Shown: one piece after another, positions 42,532 through 50,105 of the stretch
How positions within the stretch are numbered: position 1 is the first letter of the stretch
Layout: each line of letters starts with the position of its first letter
NCBI RefSeq assembly: GCF_029167625.1
Contig: NZ_CP119145.1
Coordinates: 5,952,001-6,016,000 of the forward strand
Direction of reading: 5' to 3'
DNA: 64,000 nt
Source: Streptomyces sp. AM 4-1-1
GTDB lineage: Bacteria; Actinomycetota; Actinomycetes; Streptomycetales; Streptomycetaceae
Notes under the pieces: generated by a model
The model's input: only the letters and a program-made list of their open reading frames with translations
Told to the model about the DNA's origin: nothing
The model's database searches: none
Translations under genes and position numbers: made by a program

Positions 42532-43973
42532 GCAGCACCGACAACGACACGAACACCCAGCACGGCGACACCGGCGTCGGTGCCGACAACGCCGGTGCCG
42601 ACGGCGTCCGTGAAGACGGCATCGGCGACGACCGCGTCGGTGACGGTGCGGACGGCCGCCGCGCGCGCACGCTCCCGGTGACCGACCTCTCCCTCGTCGT
42701 CCTGATCGGGGCCAGCGGTTCCGGCAAGTCCACCTTCGCCCGGCGCCACTTCAAGCCCACCGAGATCATCTCCTCGGACTTCTGCCGGGGCCTGGTCGCC
42801 GACGACGAGAACGACCGGAGCGCCGACCGCGACGCCTTCGACGTCCTTCACCACATCGCGGGCAAGCGGCTCGCCGCCGGACGGCTGACCGTCGTCGACG
42901 CCACCAACGTCCAGACCGAGAGCCGCAAGCAGCTGGTGCGGCTGGCCCGTGAGCACGACGTGCTGCCCATCGCCATCGTCCTCGACCTGCCCGAAGAGGT
43001 CTGCGCGGCGCGCAACGCGGCCCGCCCCGACCGGGCCGACATACCGCGCCACGTCATCCAGCGCCACCGCGGGGAACTGCGCCGCTCGCTGCGCGGGCTG
43101 GAACGCGAGGGCTTCGGCAAGGTGCACGTTCTCCGCGGCGAGGAGGAGGCGGACACGGCCGAAGTGGTGCTGGAACGCCGCTACAACGATCTGCGGCACC
43201 TCACCGGCCCCTTCGACATCATCGGCGACATCCATGGGTGCGCCTCCGAGCTGGAGACCCTGCTCGGCGCGCTCGGATATGCGGACGGGGCACACCCCGA
43301 GGGGCGTACGGCCGTCTTCGTCGGCGACCTCGTCGACCGCGGCCCCGACAGCCCCGCCGTGCTGCGCCGCGTGATGGGCATGGTCTCGGCGGGGAACGCA
43401 CTGTGCGTCGCCGGCAACCACGAGCACAAGCTCGGCAGGTACCTCAAGGGCCGCAAGGTCCAGCCCACTCACGGACTCGCCGAGACCATCGAGCAGCTGG
43501 AGCGCGTGGACGCCGAGGACCCGACGTTCCGGGAGCGGGTGCGGGAGTTCATCGATGGGCTCGTCAGCCACTACGTCCTGGACGGCGGCAGGCTGGTCGT
43601 CTGCCACGCCGGACTGCCCGAGAAGTACCACGGACGCACCTCGGGGCGGGTCCGTGCGCACGCGCTGTACGGGAAGACGACCGGCGAGACCGACGAGTTC
43701 GGGCTGCCCGTCCGCCACCCGTGGGCCGAGGAGTACCGGGGCCGGGCCACCGTCGTCCACGGCCACACCCCCGTGCCCAGCACCTCCTGGGTCAACAACA
43801 CCATCTGTCTGGACACCGGAGCGGTCTTCGGCGGCCGGATGACCGCGCTGCGCTGGCCGGAACGCGAACTGGTCGACGTACCGGCCGAGCGGGTCTGGTG
43901 CGAGCCGGTCCGGCCCCTGCGGACGGAGGCGCCCGGCGGCCGGGAGGACCGCCCGCTCGACCCCCGCCTCTGA
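42528..43973 (+). CDS. Pnkp-like polynucleotide kinase-phosphatase lacking the ligase domain
   Basis: 481 residues against about 850 in full bacterial Pnkp. A 50-residue acidic N-extension precedes the kinase (P-loop GASGSGKST 61-69, SSDFCRGLV, VVDATNV) and the metallophosphatase (DIHG 234-237, GDLVDRG 266-272, GNHEH 296-300, H360, HGH 411-413). The usual C-terminal adenylyltransferase/ligase (a further 370 residues) is absent; the protein ends soon after ALRWPERELV, followed by a terminator. It should heal RNA ends (5'-phosphorylation, removal of 3' or 2',3'-cyclic phosphate) without sealing. GTG 42528 overlaps the hen1 stop and has AAGGAGG upstream. Confidence 0.9.
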   Translation: MSSTDNDTNTQHGDTGVGADNAGADGVREDGIGDDRVGDGADGRRARTLPVTDLSLVVLIGASGSGKSTFARRHFKPTEIISSDFCRGLVADDENDRSADRDAFDVLHHIAGKRLAAGRLTVVDATNVQTESRKQLVRLAREHDVLPIAIVLDLPEEVCAARNAARPDRADIPRHVIQRHRGELRRSLRGLEREGFGKVHVLRGEEEADTAEVVLERRYNDLRHLTGPFDIIGDIHGCASELETLLGALGYADGAHPEGRTAVFVGDLVDRGPDSPAVLRRVMGMVSAGNALCVAGNHEHKLGRYLKGRKVQPTHGLAETIEQLERVDAEDPTFRERVREFIDGLVSHYVLDGGRLVVCHAGLPEKYHGRTSGRVRAHALYGKTTGETDEFGLPVRHPWAEEYRGRATVVHGHTPVPSTSWVNNTICLDTGAVFGGRMTALRWPERELVDVPAERVWCEPVRPLRTEAPGGREDRPLDPRL

Positions 43974-44032
43974 GATTCCCGCCGCTGACGGCCCCCACCT
44001 CTGATCGGCTCTCGCCTTCGATCGGCTCTCAC

Positions 44033-44075
44033 CGCGTACGGCCGTCGCGCACCCTGTCCGCGACGGCCGTACGCG
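44033..44075 (+). terminator. 17-bp perfect hairpin after the pnkp gene
   Basis: CGCGTACGGCCGTCGCG and its reverse complement flank a 9-nt loop (44050-44058), 60 bp past the pnkp stop and 55 bp before arcA. It separates the RNA-repair cassette from arginine catabolism. Confidence 0.75.
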
Positions 44076-44130
44076 GAATCCGAGGGTGTCCCGCCGGGTG
44101 AAGGGCGCTTCCCGAGGTGAGGATGGGGGC

Positions 44131-45363
44131 ATGGGATTCCATGTCGACTCCGAGACCGGGCGGCTGCGCCGCGTCATCCTGCACCGCCCCGATCTTGAGC
44201 TGAAGCGGCTCACCCCCAGCAACAAGCACACGCTCCTCTTCGACGACGTGCTGTGGGTGCGCCGCGCCCAGGAGGAGCACGACGGCTTCGCCGAGGTGCT
44301 GCGCGGGCGTGGCGTGCGGGTGCACCTCTTCGGCGACCTGCTGCGCGAGTCGCTGGAGATCCCGGTGGCCAGACGGCTGGTCCTCGACCGGGTCTTCGAG
44401 GAGAAGGAGTACGGTCCGCTCGCCACCGAGCACCTGCGGGCCGTCTTCGAGGAGCTGCCGGCCGCCGAGCTGACCGAGGCGCTGGTCGGCGGGATGACCA
44501 AGCGGGAGTTCCTGGACCGGCACGCGGAGCCGACCTCCGTCCGCTTCCATGTGATGAACCCGGACGACTTCCTGCTCGACCCGTTGCCGAACCACCTCTT
44601 CACCCGGGACACCTCGGCCTGGATCTACGACGGGGTGTCCATCAACGCCATGCGCTGGCCGGCCCGGCAGCGCGAGACCGTCCACTTCGAGGCGATCTAC
44701 CGGCACCACCCGCTGTTCACCGGTTCCGACGCGGGCGTCTTCCACCACTGGTCGGAGGGGCAGGACGACTACCCGTCCACCATCGAGGGCGGTGACGTGC
44801 TGGTCATCGGCGAGGGCGCGGTCCTGATCGGGATGAGCGAGCGCACCACCCCGCAGGCGGTGGAGATGCTGGCCAGGGGGCTGTTCGACGCGGGGTCGGC
44901 CCGGACCATCGTGGCGCTGGACATGCCGAAGCGCCGGGCCTTCATGCATCTGGACACCGTGATGACGATGGTCGACCGCGGCACCTTCACGCAGTACGCG
45001 GGCCTCGGGATGCTGCGCTCGTACACCATCGAACCGGGCACCGGCCCCCGCGAGCTGAAGGTCACCGACCATCCGCCCGAGCACATGCACCGGGCCATCG
45101 CCGCCGCCCTCGGCAGGGACTCGATCCGGGTCCTCACCGCCACCCAGGACGTCCACGCGGCCGAGCGGGAGCAGTGGGACGACGGCTGCAACGTCCTCGC
45201 CGTCGAACCGGGCGTCGTCATCGCGTACGAACGCAACGCCACCACCAACACCCATCTGCGCAAGCAGGGCATCGAGGTCATCGAGATCCGGGGCAGCGAA
45301 CTCGGCCGGGGCCGGGGCGGCCCGCGCTGCATGAGCTGCCCGGTGGAGCGCGATCCGGTGTGA
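44131..45363 (+). CDS. arcA: Arginine deiminase
   Basis: 410 residues. Guanidine-binding and catalytic motifs are present: [32 protein letters not shown] (catalytic His), and the C-terminal [12 protein letters not shown] with the nucleophilic Cys. It hydrolyses arginine to citrulline and ammonia. GAGGAT 6 nt before ATG 44131 could be a ribosome site or a leaderless -10. Ornithine carbamoyltransferase follows after 213 bp; carbamate kinase, needed to make ATP in the full ADI pathway, is not in the window. Confidence 0.95.
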   Translation: MGFHVDSETGRLRRVILHRPDLELKRLTPSNKHTLLFDDVLWVRRAQEEHDGFAEVLRGRGVRVHLFGDLLRESLEIPVARRLVLDRVFEEKEYGPLATEHLRAVFEELPAAELTEALVGGMTKREFLDRHAEPTSVRFHVMNPDDFLLDPLPNHLFTRDTSAWIYDGVSINAMRWPARQRETVHFEAIYRHHPLFTGSDAGVFHHWSEGQDDYPSTIEGGDVLVIGEGAVLIGMSERTTPQAVEMLARGLFDAGSARTIVALDMPKRRAFMHLDTVMTMVDRGTFTQYAGLGMLRSYTIEPGTGPRELKVTDHPPEHMHRAIAAALGRDSIRVLTATQDVHAAEREQWDDGCNVLAVEPGVVIAYERNATTNTHLRKQGIEVIEIRGSELGRGRGGPRCMSCPVERDPV

Positions 45364-45397
45364 CGCGACCTGGTGTGACGCGACTCGGTGTGACACC
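45358..45397. repeat. 15-bp direct repeat at the arcA 3' end
   Basis: GGTGTGACGCGACCT and GGTGTGACGCGACTC are adjacent, with a third partial GGTGTGACAC. The first unit overlaps the arcA stop codon. Confidence 0.6.
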
Positions 45398-45435
45398 CCC
45401 CACCCGTCGGCCCCGCTCACCAAGCTCACCCCGTT

Positions 45436-45463
45436 CCCTGATCCCGCCTGATCCGGACGGAGA
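45436..45463. repeat. Remnant of MITE element 2 right end
   Basis: TCCCTGATCC followed by CCTGATCCGGACG matches the right end of the element at 25751-25916 except for a 10-bp deletion. It is a solo terminus in the arcA-argF gap. Confidence 0.4.
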
Positions 45464-45500
45464 CCCCGGGCGGCGGCGGACGGCGGAACCCGGGAACCCC

Positions 45501-45530
45501 TGTATAGCGATGCAGTGACTCGTATAGACT
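45501..45530 (+). promoter_or_regulatory. Possible ARG box overlapping the OTC promoter
   Basis: TGTAT-AGCG-ATGCA (45501-45514) has the TGnAT-N4-ATnCA plan of ArgR half-sites. It is followed by GTATAGA (45522-45528), a -10-like hexamer region. The arrangement would let ArgR block the OTC promoter. Not a perfect match. Confidence 0.45.
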
Positions 45531-45576
45531 TCCAGGATCTACGTATCCGCCACCTGTCGACCCAGGAGCAGCCACC

Positions 45577-46611
45577 ATGGCCATAGACCTCGCAGGCCGC
45601 CACTTCCTCAAGGAGCTGGACTTCACGGCCGAGGAGTTCCGCGGCCTGATCGAGCTGGCCGCCCGGCTCAAGGCCGCCAAGAAGGCGGGCACCGAAGTCC
45701 AGCGGCTGCGCGGCAGGAACATCGCCCTGATCTTCGAGAAGACGTCCACCCGCACGCGCTGCGCCTTCGAGGTCGCCGCCGCGGACCAGGGCGCGTCCAC
45801 CACGTACCTCGACCCCTCCGGCTCCCAGATGGGGCACAAGGAGTCGGTCAAGGACACCGCACGCGTCCTCGGCCGCATGTTCGACGGGATCGAGTACCGC
45901 GGGGACAGCCAGGCGGCCGTCGAGGAGCTGGCCGCGTACGGCGGCGTGCCCGTCTTCAACGGACTGACCGACGACTGGCACCCCACTCAGATGCTCGCCG
46001 ACGTCCTCACCATGACCGAGCACTGCGACAAGCACCTCGGCAGGGGGAACGGCGGTGGGGGTGGCGAGGCGATCGCCTTCGCCTACCTCGGCGACGCCCG
46101 GTTCAACATGGGCAACTCCTACCTCGTCACCGGAGCGCTGCTGGGCATGGACGTCCGGATCGTCGCGCCGAAGACCTACTGGCCGTCGGCCGACGTCGTC
46201 GCGCGGGCCCGTGAACTGGCCGAGAAGAGCGGCGCGGTCGTCACGCTCACCGAGGACATCGCCGAAGGGGTCAGGGGAGCCGATTTCGTCGCCACCGACG
46301 TCTGGGTCTCGATGGGCGAACCGAAGGAGGTCTGGGGCGAGCGGATCAAGGCCCTCGGGCCGTACGCCGTGACGATGGACGTCCTGCGCGCCACCGGCAA
46401 CCCCGAGGTGAAGTTCCTGCACTGCCTGCCGGCCTTCCACGACCTCGGCACGAAGGTCGCCCGGGAGATCCACGCCGAGCACGGTCTGACCGAGCTGGAA
46501 GTGACCGACGAGGTCTTCGAGTCCGCGCACTCGATCGTCTTCGACGAGGCCGAGAACCGGATGCACACGATCAAGGCCGTCCTCGTGGCGACGCTCGCCG
46601 GGAGCGAATGA
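45577..46611 (+). CDS. argF: Ornithine carbamoyltransferase
   Basis: 344 residues. Carbamoyl-phosphate loop [18 protein letters not shown], and the ornithine/Cys motif HCLPAFHD are intact. It makes citrulline from ornithine and carbamoyl phosphate, or runs in reverse in the ADI pathway. Next to arcA a catabolic role is possible, but a putative ARG box suggests biosynthetic control. The symbol argF/arcB cannot be decided by sequence. The ribosome site is AGGAG before ATG 45577. Confidence 0.94.
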   Translation: MAIDLAGRHFLKELDFTAEEFRGLIELAARLKAAKKAGTEVQRLRGRNIALIFEKTSTRTRCAFEVAAADQGASTTYLDPSGSQMGHKESVKDTARVLGRMFDGIEYRGDSQAAVEELAAYGGVPVFNGLTDDWHPTQMLADVLTMTEHCDKHLGRGNGGGGGEAIAFAYLGDARFNMGNSYLVTGALLGMDVRIVAPKTYWPSADVVARARELAEKSGAVVTLTEDIAEGVRGADFVATDVWVSMGEPKEVWGERIKALGPYAVTMDVLRATGNPEVKFLHCLPAFHDLGTKVAREIHAEHGLTELEVTDEVFESAHSIVFDEAENRMHTIKAVLVATLAGSE

Positions 46612-46671
46612 CGAGCGGAGGGCGGCGAGCGTGGGCGGCGAGCGGTGGGCAGCGGTGCGTGACCCCGCCCG

Positions 46672-47370
46672 TCAGTTCTCGTCGTCCGGGGTCCCGGAAC
46701 CGGCCGGGCCCGGGGCGGAGTGCGGTGCGGGCAGGGTGAACCACACGGCCTTGCCGTGCTCCGTGGTGCGGTGACCACAGGCGGAGCTGAGCGTCCGGAT
46801 CAGCAGCAGCCCGCGGCCGTGCTCCTGCCAGGGGTCCGGCTCGCTGCCCGGCCCGGGACGCGAGAGGTCGCCCGGCGGCGCCGGGTCGCGGTCGTGGACC
46901 TCCACCTGGCAGCCGGTGGGCAGCAGCTCCACCACCAGCTCGATGGGCTGGTCGCTCTCGGTGTGCTCGACGGCGTTGGCGACCAGTTCCGCGGTGAGGA
47001 GTTCGGCGGTGTCGCAGTCGGCAGGGGCGTCGATGTCCGCCAGCGCGGTACGGATGAGGGCACGGGCGACGGGCACGGCCGCCGTGGAGTGCGGCAGTGC
47101 GATACGCCAGGAGGAGGGAATGGGGACGTCGGGCGGCAAGGCGGGTTCCGTTCCGGAGTGCAGGACTTCCTGGTTCTCAACCTTACGAAGCGCGACGACC
47201 CGGGCAAGAGGCGGTCGACCGGTACGAATGGGACCTTCGCCACTACGGCCCCACGTCCCGCCTACCCGGGATGCGCGGGTCGAGACACGTACGAGTGACG
47301 GAGCCGGGCCGCGGAGAGCGGCCACGGAAGGGACCGCCCCCGTCGGGGTACGCGGTACGCGTCCCAGCAC
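46672..47370 (-). CDS. Anti-sigma-type ATP-binding protein (start uncertain)
   Basis: A HATPase_c domain of the RsbW/SpoIIAB-like regulator class: TAELLTAELVANAVEHT (N-box), VEVHDRDP (G1) and EHGRGLLLIRTLSSACGHR (G2). Such proteins bind anti-anti-sigma factors or sigma factors. Conserved sequence starts near KVENQEVLHSGTEPALPPDVP. No ATG, GTG or TTG occurs in frame just upstream of that point, so the start is either GTG 47370 (no ribosome site) or an in-frame TTG inside PALPPDV. It is convergent with argF. Confidence 0.75.
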   Translation of the reverse strand: MLGRVPRTPTGAVPSVAALRGPAPSLVRVSTRASRVGGTWGRSGEGPIRTGRPPLARVVALRKVENQEVLHSGTEPALPPDVPIPSSWRIALPHSTAAVPVARALIRTALADIDAPADCDTAELLTAELVANAVEHTESDQPIELVVELLPTGCQVEVHDRDPAPPGDLSRPGPGSEPDPWQEHGRGLLLIRTLSSACGHRTTEHGKAVWFTLPAPHSAPGPAGSGTPDDEN

Positions 47371-47406
47371 ACAGGCCCGGCCGCCGGTGAGGGCGACCGG
47401 GCCTGT
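47371..47406 (-). terminator. Terminator of the FAD monooxygenase/conservon 3 transcript
   Basis: ACAGGCCCGG (47371-47380) pairs with CCGGGCCTGT (47397-47406) over a 16-nt GC-rich loop, 72 bp past the monooxygenase stop. Confidence 0.6.
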
Positions 47407-47478
47407 CGGGGGACGGGGTCCGGCGGTGACGCGGCCGGCGTGGTCCGGCGGCGGGCGGCGGCGCCGGACCGGCCGGGT

Positions 47479-48612
47479 TCAGTACGCCTTGACCAGCACG
47501 TGGGCCGAGCCCGGGATGCCGATCTTCAGCAGCTCGTCCTCCTCGGGCGTGGTGGGCGTACCGGTCTCCTGCTTGAGCACGGCGCGCGACATCCGCTGCA
47601 CCCACATCGCCCGCGGGCGGCGGCGGGCCTCCCAGGCGGCCAGCGCGGCGGGCACCTGGTCCTCGGAGTCCAGCGACTCGGCGAGCACCAGCGCGTCCTC
47701 GACCGCCATGGCCGCGCCCTGCGCGATGTGCGGGGTGCTGGCGTGCGCGGCGTCACCGGCCAGTACGACCCGGCCGACGTGCCACGGCTCCTCGACCGTC
47801 ACCTGGGAGATCCGCGAGTACACCACGGCCTCCGGTCCCGGGATGGCGCCCAGGGCCTCGGCGACCGGTCCGGAGAACGCGGAGAGGCGCTCGGTGAGCT
47901 GTTCGTGGGCGCGCTCCGGGTCGGGCCGGAAGTCCTCGCGCTCCGCGAACACGGCGCCCAGGTACATCAGGTCCCGCGTGATCGGGGTGAGCAGTGCCTT
48001 CGCGGTCGGGCCCGCGGTGCTCATCACCACGCCCTGGACGCGGGGCTGACGCGGTACGGTCACCCGCCAGTTGGCGAAGCCCGTGTACTCGGGGGCGAAC
48101 CGGTCCCCGTACAGCCGGCCGCGCAGCGGCGAACCGATGCCGTCGAAGCCGACCACCAGGTCCCAGCGGCCGGTGGAGCCGTCGGAGAGCGTCACGTCCA
48201 CGCCGGAGCCGTCGTCGGTCAGCTCGCTGATGGTGGAGCCGAACCGGATCGTCACCCCGGCCGCCGTGGCGGCGGCGCCGAGCACCTTGGCGAGCGCGGG
48301 GCGCGGGATGCCGTTGTTGGAGGGGGCGTCGCCCATCCGGGGCTGCGGGATCTCGGCGATCGTGGCGCCCGTCGGGTCGGCGATCGTCAGGACCTCCCAC
48401 TCGAAGCCCGCCTTGAGGCAGTCGTCGAGCAGGCCGATCTCCCGCATCACGTGCAGGGCGTTGGACGGCTGGATGATGCCGACGCCGAGGGCGTCCAGCT
48501 CGTCGCGGAGCTCGGCGACCTCGACGGTGTGGCCGCGCCGGGCCAGGGCGACGGCGAGGGTGAGTCCGCCGATGCCACCGCCGTGTACGAGGACGCGCAG
48601 GGGTGTTGCCAT
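47479..48612 (-). CDS. FAD-dependent aromatic-type monooxygenase
   Basis: 377 residues. Rossmann FAD motif VHGGGIGGLTLAVALARRGH, the DG motif VVGFDGIGSPLRGRLYG, and the GD motif VLAGDAAHASTPHIAQGAAMAVEDALVLAE define a group A flavin hydroxylase. It would use NAD(P)H and oxygen on an aromatic or polyketide substrate. GGAG lies 9 nt before ATG 48612. It follows cvnD3 by 76 bp on the same strand, so it takes the place held by P450 genes in conservons 1 and 2. Confidence 0.9.
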   Translation of the reverse strand: MATPLRVLVHGGGIGGLTLAVALARRGHTVEVAELRDELDALGVGIIQPSNALHVMREIGLLDDCLKAGFEWEVLTIADPTGATIAEIPQPRMGDAPSNNGIPRPALAKVLGAAATAAGVTIRFGSTISELTDDGSGVDVTLSDGSTGRWDLVVGFDGIGSPLRGRLYGDRFAPEYTGFANWRVTVPRQPRVQGVVMSTAGPTAKALLTPITRDLMYLGAVFAEREDFRPDPERAHEQLTERLSAFSGPVAEALGAIPGPEAVVYSRISQVTVEEPWHVGRVVLAGDAAHASTPHIAQGAAMAVEDALVLAESLDSEDQVPAALAAWEARRRPRAMWVQRMSRAVLKQETGTPTTPEEDELLKIGIPGSAHVLVKAY

Positions 48613-48688
48613 CTCAGATATCTCCAGGGCGAACGGTCAGGGATGAGCAGTGGTGAGGGAGGTGTACGGGAGTGCGCGGCCGGAGCCG

Positions 48689-49258
48689 TCAGCCGGCCGC
48701 CACCGGCAGGCTCATCAGGTGGTCCACCAGGGCGAGCAGTACGTCACGGCCGAACGGCCGGTCGCGGACGTCGCCGATCAGCAGCGGGACGTGCGGATCG
48801 AGATCGAGGGCGGCCCTGATCTCGTCGGTGGAGCGGGTGTTGTGGCCGTGGAAGCAGTTGATCGCGACCACGAAGGGGATGTCCCGGCTCTCGAAGAAGT
48901 CGATCGAGGCGAAACTCGTGTCCAGTCGGCGGGTGTCGGCGATCACCACACCCCCCAGCGCCCCGTTGACCAGGTCGTTCCACATGAACCAGAAGCGTTC
49001 CTGGCCGGGGGTGCCGAAGAGGTAGACCACCAGCTCACTGCTGACCGAGATGCGCCCGAAGTCGAGTGCGACGGTGGTGGTGTCCTTCTGGCCCACGCCG
49101 GCCAGATCGTCCACGCCGATGCTGGCCTTGGTCAGGTACTCCTCGGTGCGCAGGGGCGCGACCTCGCTGACGGCTCCCACCAGGGTGGTCTTTCCCACGC
49201 CGAAACCTCCGGCGATGAGGATCTTGACGGCGGCAGGCGCCGCCTGACTGCTTGTCAT
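48689..49258 (-). CDS. Conservon 3 CvnD: Ras-like GTPase
   Basis: 189 residues. P-loop GGFGVGKTTLV, TTTVALDFGRI, G3 GTPGQERFWFMW, and AINCFHG at the G4 position. It begins 5 bp after the cvnC3 stop. Effector unknown; the nearby FAD monooxygenase is a candidate operon partner. Confidence 0.93.
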   Translation of the reverse strand: MTSSQAAPAAVKILIAGGFGVGKTTLVGAVSEVAPLRTEEYLTKASIGVDDLAGVGQKDTTTVALDFGRISVSSELVVYLFGTPGQERFWFMWNDLVNGALGGVVIADTRRLDTSFASIDFFESRDIPFVVAINCFHGHNTRSTDEIRAALDLDPHVPLLIGDVRDRPFGRDVLLALVDHLMSLPVAAG

Positions 49259-49263
49259 CTTGC

Positions 49264-49671
49264 TCAGAGTCTCCGGAGTCCGTCACGAACGGCGGTCAGC
49301 AGGCCCATGTCGGCCCCGCCCGATGCCCGTGCCACCGACAGCGGGGCACGGGCCAGCAGCAGTCCCTGGGAGACCAGATCCGCCAGCAGGATCTTGGTCA
49401 CCGAGACCGGCAGGTCGAGGTCGGCCGAGACCTCGGCCACGGCGGCCGGGCGGCGGCAGCGTTCCAGGATGTGCCGGTGCTCCGGCTGGAGCCGGCCGGC
49501 CAGGAGCGGCATGCCGTGTTCGTCCCTGGGGTCCTGTGTGGTCGTCAGCACGGTGATGAGGGAGAAGTCGTCCCGCTCGGGAGCGGTCCGGCCCCGGGTG
49601 ATGGTGTACGGGCGGACCATGGTGCCCGCTCCGTCCTCCTCACCGTCCTCCTCGTCCCAGTAGGGGGTCAC
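49264..49671 (-). CDS. Conservon 3 CvnC: DUF742 protein
   Basis: 135 residues with MVRPYTITRGRT, FSLITVLTTT and the winged-helix-like RHILERCRRPAAVAEVSADLDLPVSVTKILLADLVSQGLL. GTGA overlap with cvnB3. The acidic N-terminus (YWDEEDGEEDG) is longer than in the other two. Confidence 0.92.
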   Translation of the reverse strand: MTPYWDEEDGEEDGAGTMVRPYTITRGRTAPERDDFSLITVLTTTQDPRDEHGMPLLAGRLQPEHRHILERCRRPAAVAEVSADLDLPVSVTKILLADLVSQGLLLARAPLSVARASGGADMGLLTAVRDGLRRL

Positions 49672-50105
49672 GCCCGCGGCCCGTCCCCGGTACCGAAGGC
49701 GTCGAATTCGCCACGCACCGGGGTGCTCAGCTTCTGGCCGACCTGCTGGACGAGGTTGTGCATGGCCAGCGACATGACCTCGGCGTCCACCTCCTGGGAG
49801 GCGACCACGGCCAGGTGGGTGCCCTGTCCCGCCGAGATGATGAACAGCCAGAGATCGGCCAGCTCGACGATCACCTGGTGGACGCCACCGCCGTTGAACA
49901 ACTGACCGACACCACGGGCGAGGGACTGCTGCCCGGTGCAGATGGCGGCCAGCCGCTCGGCGTTGGACCGGTCGACGGACCGCGAATGGCTCACCACCAG
50001 ACCGTCGTCGGACAGCAGGACGGCGTTCAGGGTCTCGGCCACCGAGTCCACCAGACCGTCGAGCAGCCAGTCGAGATCCTGGTGGGTGGCGGTTGTGCGT
50101 GTCAT
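49668..50105 (-). CDS. Conservon 3 CvnB: roadblock/LC7 protein
   Basis: 145 residues. DLDWLLDGLVDSVAETLNAVLLSDDGLVVSHSR, the AICTGQQSLARGVGQLF helix and the LWLFIISAGQGTHLAVVA strand give a typical roadblock domain. It overlaps the stop of cvnA3 (ATGA). Confidence 0.92.
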   Translation of the reverse strand: MTRTTATHQDLDWLLDGLVDSVAETLNAVLLSDDGLVVSHSRSVDRSNAERLAAICTGQQSLARGVGQLFNGGGVHQVIVELADLWLFIISAGQGTHLAVVASQEVDAEVMSLAMHNLVQQVGQKLSTPVRGEFDAFGTGDGPRA

